Counted from the stretch's first letter, positions 6,171 to 14,562 are shown. The stretch is 22,544 nucleotides of DNA from Thermoflexus sp. (GCF_034432235.1 NZ_DAOUCJ010000115.1:1-22544), one strand, 5' to 3'. The notes: a model not told the origin generated them from the letters alone. Made by a program: numbers and translations.

Positions 6171-8057
6171 ATGCCGAAACGGTTCGTCTCCTGGATGATC
6201 GGGGGGCCTCAGGGCAGTGGGATCAATGTGGCGGCAGAAACCCTTGCGAAAGCCTTCAATCGGGGTGGGCTCTATGTGTTCACCAATATCGAATACCATT
6301 CCAACATTATGGGCAAGCACAGCTATTATCGGGTCCGGGTCGCCGAGGATCCTGTCCACGCCCCCGTTGAGGAGGTTCATCTCCTGGCTGCGCTGGATGA
6401 GGAAACCCTCTTCGGGGACCACCATCACAACCCCGAGTTCCCCACGCATCGTGGACACGTGCATGAAGTAGTCACGGGGGGCGGGATTATCTACGATGCG
6501 GATCTGGGAGACATCCGGGATCGCCTGAAGCGGGAGGATCTGCGGCTTTATCCGGTGCCATATTTTGAGATGATCCGTCGAGCGCTGGAGCCTTTCGGCA
6601 AGGCGGCGGAGTATCGCCAATACGACATCATGCGAAACACAGTAGCTCTGGGGGCCACCCTGGCGGTCCTGGATTACGATTTCGATCTCGTCGCCGAGGT
6701 GATCCGCGAGCAGTTTAAGGGGCGTCGGGCCCGATTGGCGGATCTGAACATCCAGGCCCTACGGGTTACTTATGATTATGTGCACGAGCATTTCGGCAAT
6801 GACTTCCCCTGGAAGGTTCGCAAGCGGGAGCGACGTGAGGACCACATCCTGATCCGCGGCGTGCAGGCGGTGGCGCTGGGCAAGCTTCAGGCTGGGCTGG
6901 GCGTTCAGACCTATTACCCGATCAGCCCGGCGACGGATGAAAGCACGTATCTGGAAGCGGTCCAGAGCAAATACAACGTGGTGGTCATCCAGACGGAGGA
7001 CGAAATCTCGGCGATCAACATGGCGGTCGGTGCCGCCCACGCGGGCGCCCGGGCCTCGACCTCCACGGCGGGGCCGGGCTTTGCCCTGATGCCGGAGGGC
7101 ATCGGTTTCGCGGCCATCACCGAGGCGCCGGGTCTGGTGGTGTTCCTCTATCAGCGCGGCGGCCCCAGCACGGGTCTCCCTACTCGCACGGAGCAGGCCG
7201 ATCTCGGATTCGCTCTCCATCCCGCCCATGGAGAGTTCCCCCACATCGTCATCGCCCCCGGGGATGTGGTGGAGGCCTTCTACGATAGCTTCGAGGCTTT
7301 TAACTGGGCCGATCGTTACCAGATGCCTGTGATCGTGCTGTTGGATAAATACCTGGCCAGCAGCTATATCACGGTGCCTCGCTTCGAAACCCGTCATCTG
7401 GTGATCGATCGGGGAATCCGCTATCCGCCGGCGGGCCAGCAGGATGGCTACCTGCGCCATGCGGTGACCGAAAGCGGCATCTCCCCATGGGTGGTCCCCG
7501 GCACGGAGGGCGTTATCTTCTGGACCACCAGCGATGAGCATAACCCCAAGGGTCACATCTCCGAGGGGGTGGTGCATCGCATGGAGCAAATGGATAAACG
7601 GATGCGCAAGCTGGAGCTGGCTGCCCGGGAGATCCCGGACAGCAAGAAGTTCACCCTCTACGGCCCTGCGGATGCCCAGGTGACCTTGGTCGGGTGGGGG
7701 ACCACCAAAGGCGCGATCCTGGATGCGCTGGAGGAGCTCGCGACCTTGAACGGGCTGACCTTTAACTTCCTCCAGATCCGGATGATGCGGCCCTTCCCGG
7801 CCGAGCCCGTGGGGGCGATCCTGCGGCGGGCCCGCCGTGTGATTCTGATCGAGAACAATTACTCCGGTCAGCTGGGGAACCTGATCCGGGAGATGACCGG
7901 ATTTCGGATCCCCCAGCGGGTGCTGAAATACGATGGCCGGCCGTTCACAGTAAATGAGATCCTCGAAGGGGTCCGTCGCGCTTTGAAGAACGATGAGGAG
8001 CGGATTGTCATGATCTCCAGCGAAGCCCGGGAGGTGATCCCATGGCCTACGCGGTGA
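6171..8057 (+). CDS. korA: 2-oxoacid:ferredoxin oxidoreductase, fused gamma-alpha subunit
   Basis: With the beta subunit this enzyme oxidatively decarboxylates a 2-oxoacid, probably 2-oxoglutarate, to the acyl-CoA, reducing ferredoxin in the cytoplasm. The 628-residue product is a natural fusion. A gamma domain (about residues 1-190) starts with MIGGPQGSGINVAAETLAKA; the alpha domain starts near residue 215 and includes the family motif YYPISPATDES, then TEDEISAINMAVGAAHAG and GPSTGLPTRTEQADL. The C-terminal transketolase-like domain follows, with VGWGTTKGAILDALEEL and LIENNYSGQLGNLI. TAAGGAGG lies six bases before the chosen ATG. The frame overlaps korB by 16 bases, implying coupled translation. 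Substrate choice (2-oxoglutarate against pyruvate or branched 2-oxoacids) is an inference from the KorAB-type layout. Confidence 0.92.
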   Translation: MPKRFVSWMIGGPQGSGINVAAETLAKAFNRGGLYVFTNIEYHSNIMGKHSYYRVRVAEDPVHAPVEEVHLLAALDEETLFGDHHHNPEFPTHRGHVHEVVTGGGIIYDADLGDIRDRLKREDLRLYPVPYFEMIRRALEPFGKAAEYRQYDIMRNTVALGATLAVLDYDFDLVAEVIREQFKGRRARLADLNIQALRVTYDYVHEHFGNDFPWKVRKRERREDHILIRGVQAVALGKLQAGLGVQTYYPISPATDESTYLEAVQSKYNVVVIQTEDEISAINMAVGAAHAGARASTSTAGPGFALMPEGIGFAAITEAPGLVVFLYQRGGPSTGLPTRTEQADLGFALHPAHGEFPHIVIAPGDVVEAFYDSFEAFNWADRYQMPVIVLLDKYLASSYITVPRFETRHLVIDRGIRYPPAGQQDGYLRHAVTESGISPWVVPGTEGVIFWTTSDEHNPKGHISEGVVHRMEQMDKRMRKLELAAREIPDSKKFTLYGPADAQVTLVGWGTTKGAILDALEELATLNGLTFNFLQIRMMRPFPAEPVGAILRRARRVILIENNYSGQLGNLIREMTGFRIPQRVLKYDGRPFTVNEILEGVRRALKNDEERIVMISSEAREVIPWPTR

Positions 8058-8950
8058 AGGATTACAAGACGGAGGTTTGGGTGGATTGGTGTCCTGGTTG
8101 TGGGGATTTCGGGATCCTGAACGCCATCCACCAGGCGCTGGCCGCTTTGCAGCTTCCTCCGCATAAAGTGGCGATCTTCTCGGGGATCGGCTGCTCCGGC
8201 AAGACGCCCCATTACATCGGAACCTATGGGATTCACACCCTCCACGGCCGTGTGCTGCCGGTGGCCACCGGGTTCAAGCTGGCCAACCCCGAGATGACCG
8301 TGATTGCCGTGGGGGGAGATGGCGATGGCTATGGGATCGGTGCCGGGTATTTCCTGGCGGCCGGGCGGCGCAATGTGGATCTCACTTATATTGTTTATAA
8401 CAACGGCGTTTATGGTCTGACAAAGGGTCAGGCCTCCCCTACGTTGCCGAAGGGCGTGCAGACCAAGTCCCTGCCTGAGCCCAATCTGATGGAGGCCCTC
8501 AACCCGATCGCTGTGGCCCTGGGGGCAGGCTATACGTTCATCGCCCGCGGCTATGCCTATGACGTGCGGCACCTGCGGGATCTCATCGTGGCCGCCATTC
8601 AGCACCGGGGAACGGCGCTGATCGATGTCCTCCAGCCCTGCCCGACTTACAACAACATCTACACGCGGGAATATTACAACGCCCGGGTCTACAAGCTGGA
8701 GGAGACGGGCTACGACCCGGTGGTGCACGATCCAACGAATGAGAAAGAGATCGTGGAGAAGAAAGCCCAGGCGCTTCTCAAGGCCTATGAGAACGGGGAT
8801 CGCATCCCCATTGGGATCTTCTACCGGGTGGAGCGGCCAACCCTGGAGGATGAGCTGGCAGCCCGCCTCCCCTACTGGGGGAAGCCCCTGGCGGATCTCG
8901 AGCCGATCTACCAGCGGGATCTCACGCCGCTGCTCAACGAGCTTCATTAA
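8042..8950 (+). CDS. korB: 2-oxoacid:ferredoxin oxidoreductase, beta subunit
   Basis: The beta subunit binds thiamine diphosphate and, in this two-subunit type, one [4Fe-4S] cluster. The 302-residue sequence shows the cluster cysteines at WCPGCG (Cys17, Cys20), GIGCSGK (Cys51) and QPCPTYN (Cys200). The thiamine diphosphate/Mg site is GGDGDGYGIG near residues 91-100, followed by YNNGVYGLTKGQASPT. There is no separate ferredoxin-like delta subunit in the window, as expected for the KorAB/Sulfolobus type, which passes electrons directly to ferredoxin. The start overlaps the end of korA. The operon ends at a strong terminator 26 bases beyond the stop. Confidence 0.93.
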   Translation: MAYAVKDYKTEVWVDWCPGCGDFGILNAIHQALAALQLPPHKVAIFSGIGCSGKTPHYIGTYGIHTLHGRVLPVATGFKLANPEMTVIAVGGDGDGYGIGAGYFLAAGRRNVDLTYIVYNNGVYGLTKGQASPTLPKGVQTKSLPEPNLMEALNPIAVALGAGYTFIARGYAYDVRHLRDLIVAAIQHRGTALIDVLQPCPTYNNIYTREYYNARVYKLEETGYDPVVHDPTNEKEIVEKKAQALLKAYENGDRIPIGIFYRVERPTLEDELAARLPYWGKPLADLEPIYQRDLTPLLNELH

Positions 8951-8976
8951 GAGAATGAGAAATGCGCAGGAGCTTT

Positions 8977-9024
8977 GGGGGCCGGGCTGGCTATCCTGAG
9001 GGGCTGGACCGGCCCCCATTTTTC
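8977..9024 (+). terminator. Rho-independent terminator of korAB
   Basis: GGGGGCCGG (8977-8985) pairs perfectly with CCGGCCCCC (9009-9017) and is followed by ATTTTTC. The loop is long (23 bases) and may itself fold. Confidence 0.75.
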
Positions 9025-9061
9025 TTCCTCCTGGAATCGCTGGCGGATGGTTGCCATGGGG

Positions 9062-9086
9062 AGGGAAAATTTCAGACCTGAGATTT
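9062..9086 (-). terminator. Weak A/T-rich hairpin after greA, possible terminator
   Basis: AAATTTCAG (9067-9075) and CTGAGATTT (9078-9086) are inverted repeats with one mismatch. On the minus strand, four T follow the stem. It lies about 60 bases past the greA stop. It is low in GC for a terminator, so the role is doubtful. Confidence 0.3.
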
Positions 9087-9146
9087 AAGGTAGGGGGGTT
9101 TCAGAAATGCAGGGGGGAGAAGAGGGAGGAAGGCCGCCCGAAGCGT

Positions 9147-9620
9147 TCATTCCACCGCGAGGATCCGGAAGGTGAGGAGGCCGGCCGGCGCCTCTACGGT
9201 CACCACATCTCCCGGCGCCCGGCCCAACAACGCCTGACCCAGTGGCGACTCATACGAAATCTTCCCCTGGGTGGGATCCGCCTCAGCGGGGCCCACCAGC
9301 ACATACACTTCTGGCGTGCCTCCATCCTCCGCGATGGTGACGCGCGATCCAATGCGCACGCGGCCGTCCTCCGAAGGCTGGGGCTCGATCACGACGGCGC
9401 TGTTGAGGATCGCTTCCAGCATCCGAATCCGGCCTTCAATGAAGGCCTGTTCCTCCTTCGCCGCGTGGTAATCGGCGTTCTCCGAGAGATCGCCCTGCTG
9501 GATGGCGAAGCGCAGACGTTGAGCGATCTCCCGGCGCTTGATTGTGCGCAGGTATTCCAGCTCTTCCTCCAACTGGCGCTTGCCCTCCGGTGTCAGATAC
9601 GTGGGTCCAACAGCGGCCAT
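9147..9620 (-). CDS. greA: Transcription elongation factor GreA
   Basis: GreA enters the RNA polymerase secondary channel and stimulates cleavage of backtracked transcripts. The 157-residue length is standard. The N-terminal coiled coil (about residues 8-77) carries the tip motif QQGDLSENADYHAAKEEQ with the acidic residues that act at the polymerase active site. The C-terminal FKBP-like globular domain contains GSRVTIAEDGG, ISYESPLGQALLGRAPGD and the closing FRILAV strand. AGGAAGAG stands directly before the ATG at 9620, and a strong extended -10 promoter lies about 65 bases upstream. The gene is convergent with korAB and appears to be a single transcription unit. Confidence 0.97.
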   Translation of the reverse strand: MAAVGPTYLTPEGKRQLEEELEYLRTIKRREIAQRLRFAIQQGDLSENADYHAAKEEQAFIEGRIRMLEAILNSAVVIEPQPSEDGRVRIGSRVTIAEDGGTPEVYVLVGPAEADPTQGKISYESPLGQALLGRAPGDVVTVEAPAGLLTFRILAVE

Positions 9621-9685
9621 CTCTTCCTGCTCCTCGATTGCGGTTGTCCATTTCTTCCTGTGGCCCTCCCATCGGGGCGTATTTG

Positions 9686-9714
9686 ATTATACCAGCCGGG
9701 ATGGAAAGGAACAA
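9686..9714 (-). promoter_or_regulatory. Promoter of greA
   Basis: On the minus strand TTGTTC (9709-9714) is followed after 17 bases by a perfect TATAAT (9686-9691), preceded by TGG, an extended -10. Transcription would start near 9679. Confidence 0.7.
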
Positions 9715-9841
9715 GGCGGGCGCTGTGCTTCCCCGATCGGTGGAGGATGGCCTGGACCCCTGGGTGGTCTGCTCTTCTCGCCGTGCGCTTCCGACGGGCA
9801 CGAAATCGAAGTGATCCGTTGAGGGGATGGGGAACGGGGTC

Positions 9842-10666
9842 TTAGCGCGGGCATCGCTCGCGAAGCCGTTCCACCGTATGTTCGGGGACTGGCATTGCGC
9901 CCAGAAGGATACGGCCGTCCGGGCCGGGGCCGTGGAAATCACTGCCGCCAGTGGGGATCAGATCGTAGATCCGGGCGATGGCGATCAACCGGGCCACATC
10001 GGCCGGGGAGTGATCCGGGTGGAAAACCTCCAGCCCGACCAGGCCCGCCCGCCACAGGCTCTCCAGATTTCGGGGAAGCCCGGAGCGCCCGGGATGGGCC
10101 AGGGCGGCCACGCCTCCGGCCGCCCGGATCACCGCGAGGACCTCGTGGGGATCGATCGGCTGCCGGGGAATATAGGCGGGGCAGCCTCGTCCCAACCACC
10201 GTCGGAAGGCCTCGGCTTCATCGGCCACATAGCCCTGCTCCACCATTGCCCGGGCCAGGTGGGGGCGCCCCAGCACGTCCCCCCGGGCCAGCTCCAGCAC
10301 CCGTTCCCAGGGGACGGGCATCCCGAGCTGGGCCAGGCGCTCGGCCATGGCTCGAATCCGTTCCCTTCGCTCCGCCTGCATGCCCTTCAGAAAGCGAAGG
10401 AGATCCGGGTGGACGGGATCCACGAAATAGCCCAACAGGTCGATCTCTTCCTCGGAGCCGCCGACGCTGATCTCCACGCCGGGAATCACCTCCAGAGCCG
10501 TGCCACGGGCGAGGGCCATCGCCTCCACAGCCCCCTGGGTGGTCTCATGGTCCGTGATGGCCAGGTAGCGCAGACCGCGCGCGAGGGCCTCATACACCAC
10601 CCGGGCGGGGGACCACAGGCCATCGGAGGCGGTGGTGTGAACGTGGAGGTCGAGGCGGGAACTCAT
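9842..10666 (-). CDS. PHP-domain phosphoesterase (YciV/RNase AM-like)
   Basis: A 274-residue PHP-fold metal-dependent phosphoesterase. All the metal-binding motifs are visible: DLHVHTTASDG at residues 6-16, AITDHET, the PGVEIS strand end, GRPHLARAM, AALAHPGRSGL and GGSDFHG near the C-terminus. Relatives include YciV/RNase AM, which trims 5' ends of RNA, and nucleoside 3',5'-bisphosphate phosphatases, so an RNA or nucleotide substrate is likely but not proven. The ATG overlaps the spoVS stop (ATGA), so translation is probably coupled to SpoVS. The start leaves no extension before the first metal motif, as usual for the family. Confidence 0.88.
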   Translation of the reverse strand: MSSRLDLHVHTTASDGLWSPARVVYEALARGLRYLAITDHETTQGAVEAMALARGTALEVIPGVEISVGGSEEEIDLLGYFVDPVHPDLLRFLKGMQAERRERIRAMAERLAQLGMPVPWERVLELARGDVLGRPHLARAMVEQGYVADEAEAFRRWLGRGCPAYIPRQPIDPHEVLAVIRAAGGVAALAHPGRSGLPRNLESLWRAGLVGLEVFHPDHSPADVARLIAIARIYDLIPTGGSDFHGPGPDGRILLGAMPVPEHTVERLRERCPR

Positions 10667-10923
10667 CGCTTCTCGACCACGAACCGGATGGCCGTCCGCT
10701 CCTGATCGTTGATCTTGACGTCGGTGAACTCGGGGACACAGACGATATCGATGCCATCCTGGGCCAGATAGGTGCGGGCGATGCAGATGGCCTTCACCGC
10801 CTGATTGACGGCACCGGCGCCGATGGCCTGCACTTCCGCCCGTCCCCGTTCCCGGATGACACCCGCGATGGCTCCGGCCACGGCAGTGGTGCGCGATTTC
10901 GCAGCCACTTTAATGGTGTCCAT
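10663..10923 (-). CDS. spoVS: Stage V sporulation protein S family (SpoVS)
   Basis: An 86-residue SpoVS/Alba-like protein. SpoVS is named from Bacillus sporulation but is widespread in non-sporulating thermophiles, where it is thought to bind nucleic acid. The body is clear: IKVAAKSRTTAVAGAIAGVI, the central AIGAGAVNQAVKAICIAR, then FTDVKINDQERTAIRF. GGAGGGAG precedes the ATG at 10923; the frame is open upstream but without a ribosome binding site. The stop overlaps the PHP gene start. An A/T-rich -10 lies about 145 bases upstream. Confidence 0.93.
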   Translation of the reverse strand: MDTIKVAAKSRTTAVAGAIAGVIRERGRAEVQAIGAGAVNQAVKAICIARTYLAQDGIDIVCVPEFTDVKINDQERTAIRFVVEKR

Positions 10924-11245
10924 GGTCTCCCTCCGTGGAGCTGTGGGATGAGGCGAAGAAACCGCGGCCCGCATGGATGATCCTCAATTCAATGATGCGA
11001 TGCACCTCCTTCGATGGCCTGAGGCAACAGAGGGAGAGACCCGCCGTTGCGGCCGGTTTGTTTTTATTATAACGGCCTTGCCGCGTGGAAGAGCAAGAAA
11101 GGCGGAGGGGGAACGTCGTGCTTTGCCCGGTTGCATCCCGGCGGGCTCCGAGCGGGGGCGGATGGCGCTTTCCCCTTCTCTCTCCTTATCTCGCCCTCCG
11201 AGCGGCCTGCCCGCCCTCAGGGGGAGGCGAACGGTGTCCCTCGGA
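10924..11245 (-). other. Intergenic leader between infA and spoVS
   Basis: This 322-base stretch has no gene I can support. It holds a spoVS promoter candidate at 11066-11096 and, nearer infA, GC-rich sequence without a terminator that I recognise. Confidence 0.5.
11066..11096 (-). promoter_or_regulatory. Probable promoter of spoVS
   Basis: The minus strand carries a perfect TATAAT (11066-11071). The best -35, TTGCTC (11091-11096), lies 19 bases away, longer than optimal. The leader would be about 135 bases. Confidence 0.45.
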
Positions 11246-11482
11246 TCACCGGGAAAGCCGGCGCACGATGCGCCCTCGGCTCAGATCATAAGGGGAAAGC
11301 TCCACCAGGACGCGGTCCCCCAGCAGCACCCGGATGTAATACATCCGCATCCGTCCAGAGAGATGGGCCAGCACCTCGTGGCCATTATCGAGACGGACCT
11401 TAAACATCGCATTGGGCAGCGTTTCCACCACTGTCCCCTCTACCTGAATGACATCCTTTGCCTTCTCGCTTCCTTTCGCCAT
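11246..11482 (-). CDS. infA: Translation initiation factor IF-1
   Basis: IF-1 is a single OB-fold (S1-like) protein that binds the ribosomal A site during initiation. The 78 residues include IQVEGTVVETLPNAMFKVRL, NGHEVLAHLSGRMRM, YYIRVLLGDRVLVELSPYDL and the closing RGRIVRR, all typical. The start at 11482 (MAKGSEKAKDVIQ) has GGGAGG six bases upstream; the frame extends 10 codons further without a site. It stands alone instead of next to rpmJ and rpsM as in many bacteria. Confidence 0.95.
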   Translation of the reverse strand: MAKGSEKAKDVIQVEGTVVETLPNAMFKVRLDNGHEVLAHLSGRMRMYYIRVLLGDRVLVELSPYDLSRGRIVRRLSR

Positions 11483-11648
11483 CGGGCCTCCCTGAAGATA
11501 GAGATCTTCCATGCTTAATTGTAAGCGAGCTTCGGGGCAATTCGATGATTACCCTTTGGGATCTGGGCAAAGCGAGGAGATGCTTGAAGAGTGGGAGGGG
11601 GTGAAGAGGGGCTGGAATTCGTGAGGGAAGCGCCCCATCCAGGTGCTC

Positions 11649-12023
11649 TCATCGACCCCAGAGCTGCATCCACCAGGCCTGCCAGGGTGAGGGAGTAGGG
11701 GTGGGCGTGGGGTAAGGCGTGGGAGAGCGAGGGATGCGCTCCAGGCGGTAGGGCGTTTCCCGGGGGCGGATCATTCCGGCCTCCATGCGGGCCCAGCGGG
11801 CTACGAACTCCTCGCTCTGCACATACCGGGCCTGCTCGGCGAGGCGGGTCGCCCGGATCTGCTCGATGGTGATCGCCTGTTGCAGGCGCTCAGCTCGCTC
11901 CACTCGTTGCCGATAAAGTTCCAGGTTCCCCCACGCCACATGGGCCAGGAGTGCCAATCCCATCCCCACCATCAGGCGGACCAGCCATCGGCTGATCTCG
12001 CCCGCCCATGGACGCATTTCCAT
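11649..12023 (-). CDS. DivIC/FtsB-like septum protein with Pro/Thr linker and Trp-rich tail
   Basis: A 124-residue single-pass membrane protein. A short cytoplasmic N-terminus is followed by a transmembrane helix (about residues 12-33), a coiled coil with VERAERLQQAITIEQIRATR, and the segment YVQSEEFVARWARMEAGMIR. That segment corresponds to the DivIC/FtsB pattern in which the coiled coil ends in an EYVEKVAREELGLVKPGE-like stretch. These proteins join the FtsL-FtsQ group at the division site. The C-terminus is unusual: SPTPYPTPTPTPSP, then WQAWWMQLWGR with four Trp in 11 residues. The start at 12023 has GAGGGGG upstream; an ATG six bases later is an alternative. A strong terminator of the upstream tRNA-Leu lies only 18 bases before the start. 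Confidence 0.75.
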   Translation of the reverse strand: MEMRPWAGEISRWLVRLMVGMGLALLAHVAWGNLELYRQRVERAERLQQAITIEQIRATRLAEQARYVQSEEFVARWARMEAGMIRPRETPYRLERIPRSPTPYPTPTPTPSPWQAWWMQLWGR

Positions 12024-12040
12024 CGGATCCCCCTCAGGAT

Positions 12041-12084
12041 AAAAAAAGGGCGTGGAGCGTCTTGCCATCGCCCTCCCCACGCCC
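12041..12084 (-). terminator. Rho-independent terminator of tRNA-Leu
   Basis: On the minus strand GGGCGTGG (12077-12084) pairs with CCACGCCC (12048-12055), followed directly by seven T (12041-12047). Confidence 0.9.
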
Positions 12085-12100
12085 TGGGTTCACCCGACCA

Positions 12101-12184
12101 TGCCGGGGGCGGGATTTGAACCCGCACGGGCGTATGCCCACCACGCCCTGAACGTGGCGCGTCTGCCAGTTCCGCCACCCCGGC
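12101..12184 (-). tRNA. tRNA-Leu (anticodon CAG)
   Basis: An 84-base class II tRNA. The acceptor stem GCCGGGG/CCCCGGC has discriminator A. The anticodon stem CCACG/CGTGG closes the loop TTCAGGG, giving CAG, which reads CUG. A long variable arm follows (TGGGCATACGCCCG), then the T-arm with GGTTCAAATCC. CCA is not encoded. Confidence 0.97.
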
Positions 12185-12196
12185 GGTCCTTTTCCA

Positions 12197-12224
12197 ATTC
12201 TACCAGAGCCGGCCGCTCTGTCAA
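12197..12224 (-). promoter_or_regulatory. Strong promoter of tRNA-Leu
   Basis: Perfect TTGACA (12219-12224), a 16-base spacer and TAGAAT (12197-12202) with an extended TGG, on the minus strand. The start would fall about six bases before the mature tRNA. The spacer contains the inverted repeat AGAGC/GCTCT around a GGCC core. Confidence 0.85.
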
Positions 12225-12255
12225 ATCATCCGGCTGTCCATAGGCCTCCCATCCC

Positions 12256-14562
12256 TCAAAGCAATCGCCCCTCTGGAGTGGCTCCGATTCCCCGACTGGA
12301 TGCGAGGGCGGGAGCCTGAGCCTGGCCGCGCTCCTGAGCATCCAGGGCGGCAATCGCCGCGATGAAAACGATGTCCTGGACCTCATCACCCGTTTGAAGG
12401 ACATGGACCGGCTTGCCCATTCCCAGCAGGATCGGCCCGATGGCCTGGGCGTTCCCCAAGCGCTGCAACAGCTTATACGAGACGTTCGCCGCTTCCAGAT
12501 CCGGGAAGACCAGGACGTTGGCGTCCTTCACCCGGCTGAAGGGGTAACGTTCCTCAATGATCTCCGGCACCACCGCGGTGTCTGCCTGCATCTCTCCATC
12601 GACCAGGATGTCTGGACGTCGTTGCCGCACGATCTCCACCGCCAGGCGCACTTTCTCCGAGAGGGGATGGCGGGTGCTGCCGAAGTTGGAGAAGGAGAGC
12701 ATGGCCACCCGCGGCTCAATATCGAAACGCCGGGCGAAGTCCGCGGCCATGATGGCGATCTCCGCCAGGTCCTCCGCGGTGGGCTCGATGTTCACCGTGG
12801 CATCGGTGAAGAAGTAGACCTTCTCCTTCACAATCATGATGTAAAGCCCGGCGACCTTGCGCACGCCCTCCCGGACCCCCACCACCTGAAGGGCGGGGCG
12901 GATCACCGATGGATAATCATAGGTAAGGCCTGAGATGAAAGCATCGGCGTCCCCCATTTCCACCATCATCGGCCCGAAATAGTTGGGCTCCAGCAGCAAG
13001 GTGCGGGCCAGAGGGAGGGTGACGCCTTTGCGCTGGCGCTTCTCGAAGAGGCGTTGTGCGTATTCCTCCAGCCGCGGGAACTCCGGGGGGTAGACGATCT
13101 CCGGCTGGCAGCGCAGGCCGAGCTCCTCGATGCGCTGACGGACGACCTCTGGGCGTCCGATGAGGATGGGCCGGCCGATCCCTTCCTCCTGGACCAGGGC
13201 TGCGGCGCGGAGGATCTTGAGCTCCTCGCCTTCTCCGAAGGCGATGCGCTTGGGGGCGGCTTTCGCCTTGTTGATAATGAAACGCATCACCTGGGTGCCC
13301 TTGCCCAAGCGGGCCGCCAGCCGCTCCCGGTATTCCTCGATATCGATGTGGATGCGGGCCACCCCTGTTTCCATCGCTGCCTGGGCCACCGCCGGCGCCT
13401 CCCAGAGCATCACCCGGGGATCCAGCGGCTTGGGGATGATGTAATCCGGCCCGAAGCGCAGCGTCTCCAGCCCGTAAGCTTTCAGCACACTATCCGGCAC
13501 ATCTTCGCGCGCCAGGGCGGCCAGGGCCCGCGCCGCGGCCAGCTTCATCTCATCGTTGATCGCCCGCGCCCGCACATCCAGGGCCCCGCGGAAGATGAAG
13601 GGGAAGCCGAGGACGTTGTTCACTTGGTTGGGGTAATCGCTGCGGCCGGTGGCCACGATGGCGTCGGGGCGGATCTCCTTGGCCAGCTCGTAGCGGATCT
13701 CAGGATCAGGGTTGGCCAGGGCGAAGATGATCGGCCGCTCGGCCATCGATTTCACCATCTCAGGGGTGAGCACATCGGGGGCGGAGAGGCCCAGGAACAC
13801 ATCGGCGCCGCGGATAGCTTCTGCCAGGGTCCGGGCATCGGTCTCCGCAGCGAAGCGCTCTTTATAGGGGTTCATTCCCTCCTTCCGCCCCTTGTAGATC
13901 ACCCCCTTCGTGTCCAGCATAATGAGATTCTCTTTGCGCACCCCCAGCTTCACCCAGAGCTCGGCGCAGGCGATGCCGGAGGCCCCTGCCCCGTTGATCA
14001 CCACTTTGATCTCGTCGATGCGTTTGCCCACCAGCTCCAGGGCATTGAGCAAGGCCGCCGCGGAGATCACCGCCGTCCCGTGCTGATCGTCGTGAAATAC
14101 CGGGATGTCCAGGGTGGCGCGCAGGGTTTCTTCAATGTAGAAACATTCCGGCGCCTTGATGTCCTCCAGGTTGATGCCCCCGAAGGTCGGGGCGATGGCC
14201 TGCACCACTCGGATCAGCTCATCCGGATCCCGCGTGTTCACCTCGATGTCGATGGCATCCACGTCGGCGAACTTCTTGAAGAGCACAGCCTTGCCTTCCA
14301 TCACCGGCTTCGAGGCCAGAGCCCCCCGATCTCCCAGTCCGAGGATGGCGGTGCCGTTGGAGATCACCGCCACCAGATTCCCTTTAGTCGTGTATTCATA
14401 AGCCAGGTCTGGATCCTTCTCGATCTCCAGGACCGGGTAAGCAACGCCCGGGCTGTAAGCGAGGGAGAGATCTCGTTGAGTGATCATGGGTTTGGTGGGG
14501 ACAATCTCCAGCTTGCCGGGACGGCCTTTGCGATGGTATTCCAGCGCGTCTTCACGGAGCAT
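12256..14562 (-). CDS. maeB: NADP-dependent malic enzyme with C-terminal phosphotransacetylase-like domain (MaeB)
   Basis: MaeB decarboxylates malate to pyruvate with NADP reduction; its C-terminal domain resembles phosphotransacetylase and usually mediates acetyl-CoA regulation, not catalysis. At 768 residues it matches the E. coli form (about 760). The malic domain shows RDLSLAYSPGVAYP (Tyr36, proton donor), ILGLGDRGALASKPVMEGK (general-base Lys near 91), FGGINLEDIKAPECFYIE and HDDQHGTAVI. The NAD(P) domain has INGAGASGIACAEL and FALANPDPEI. The phosphotransacetylase part starts near residue 430 (RIAFGEGEELKILRAA). The start is fixed by AGGAGG before the ATG at 14562 and by a good promoter 60 bases further up. 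It is divergent from argH. Confidence 0.96.
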   Translation of the reverse strand: MLREDALEYHRKGRPGKLEIVPTKPMITQRDLSLAYSPGVAYPVLEIEKDPDLAYEYTTKGNLVAVISNGTAILGLGDRGALASKPVMEGKAVLFKKFADVDAIDIEVNTRDPDELIRVVQAIAPTFGGINLEDIKAPECFYIEETLRATLDIPVFHDDQHGTAVISAAALLNALELVGKRIDEIKVVINGAGASGIACAELWVKLGVRKENLIMLDTKGVIYKGRKEGMNPYKERFAAETDARTLAEAIRGADVFLGLSAPDVLTPEMVKSMAERPIIFALANPDPEIRYELAKEIRPDAIVATGRSDYPNQVNNVLGFPFIFRGALDVRARAINDEMKLAAARALAALAREDVPDSVLKAYGLETLRFGPDYIIPKPLDPRVMLWEAPAVAQAAMETGVARIHIDIEEYRERLAARLGKGTQVMRFIINKAKAAPKRIAFGEGEELKILRAAALVQEEGIGRPILIGRPEVVRQRIEELGLRCQPEIVYPPEFPRLEEYAQRLFEKRQRKGVTLPLARTLLLEPNYFGPMMVEMGDADAFISGLTYDYPSVIRPALQVVGVREGVRKVAGLYIMIVKEKVYFFTDATVNIEPTAEDLAEIAIMAADFARRFDIEPRVAMLSFSNFGSTRHPLSEKVRLAVEIVRQRRPDILVDGEMQADTAVVPEIIEERYPFSRVKDANVLVFPDLEAANVSYKLLQRLGNAQAIGPILLGMGKPVHVLQTGDEVQDIVFIAAIAALDAQERGQAQAPALASSRGIGATPEGRLL

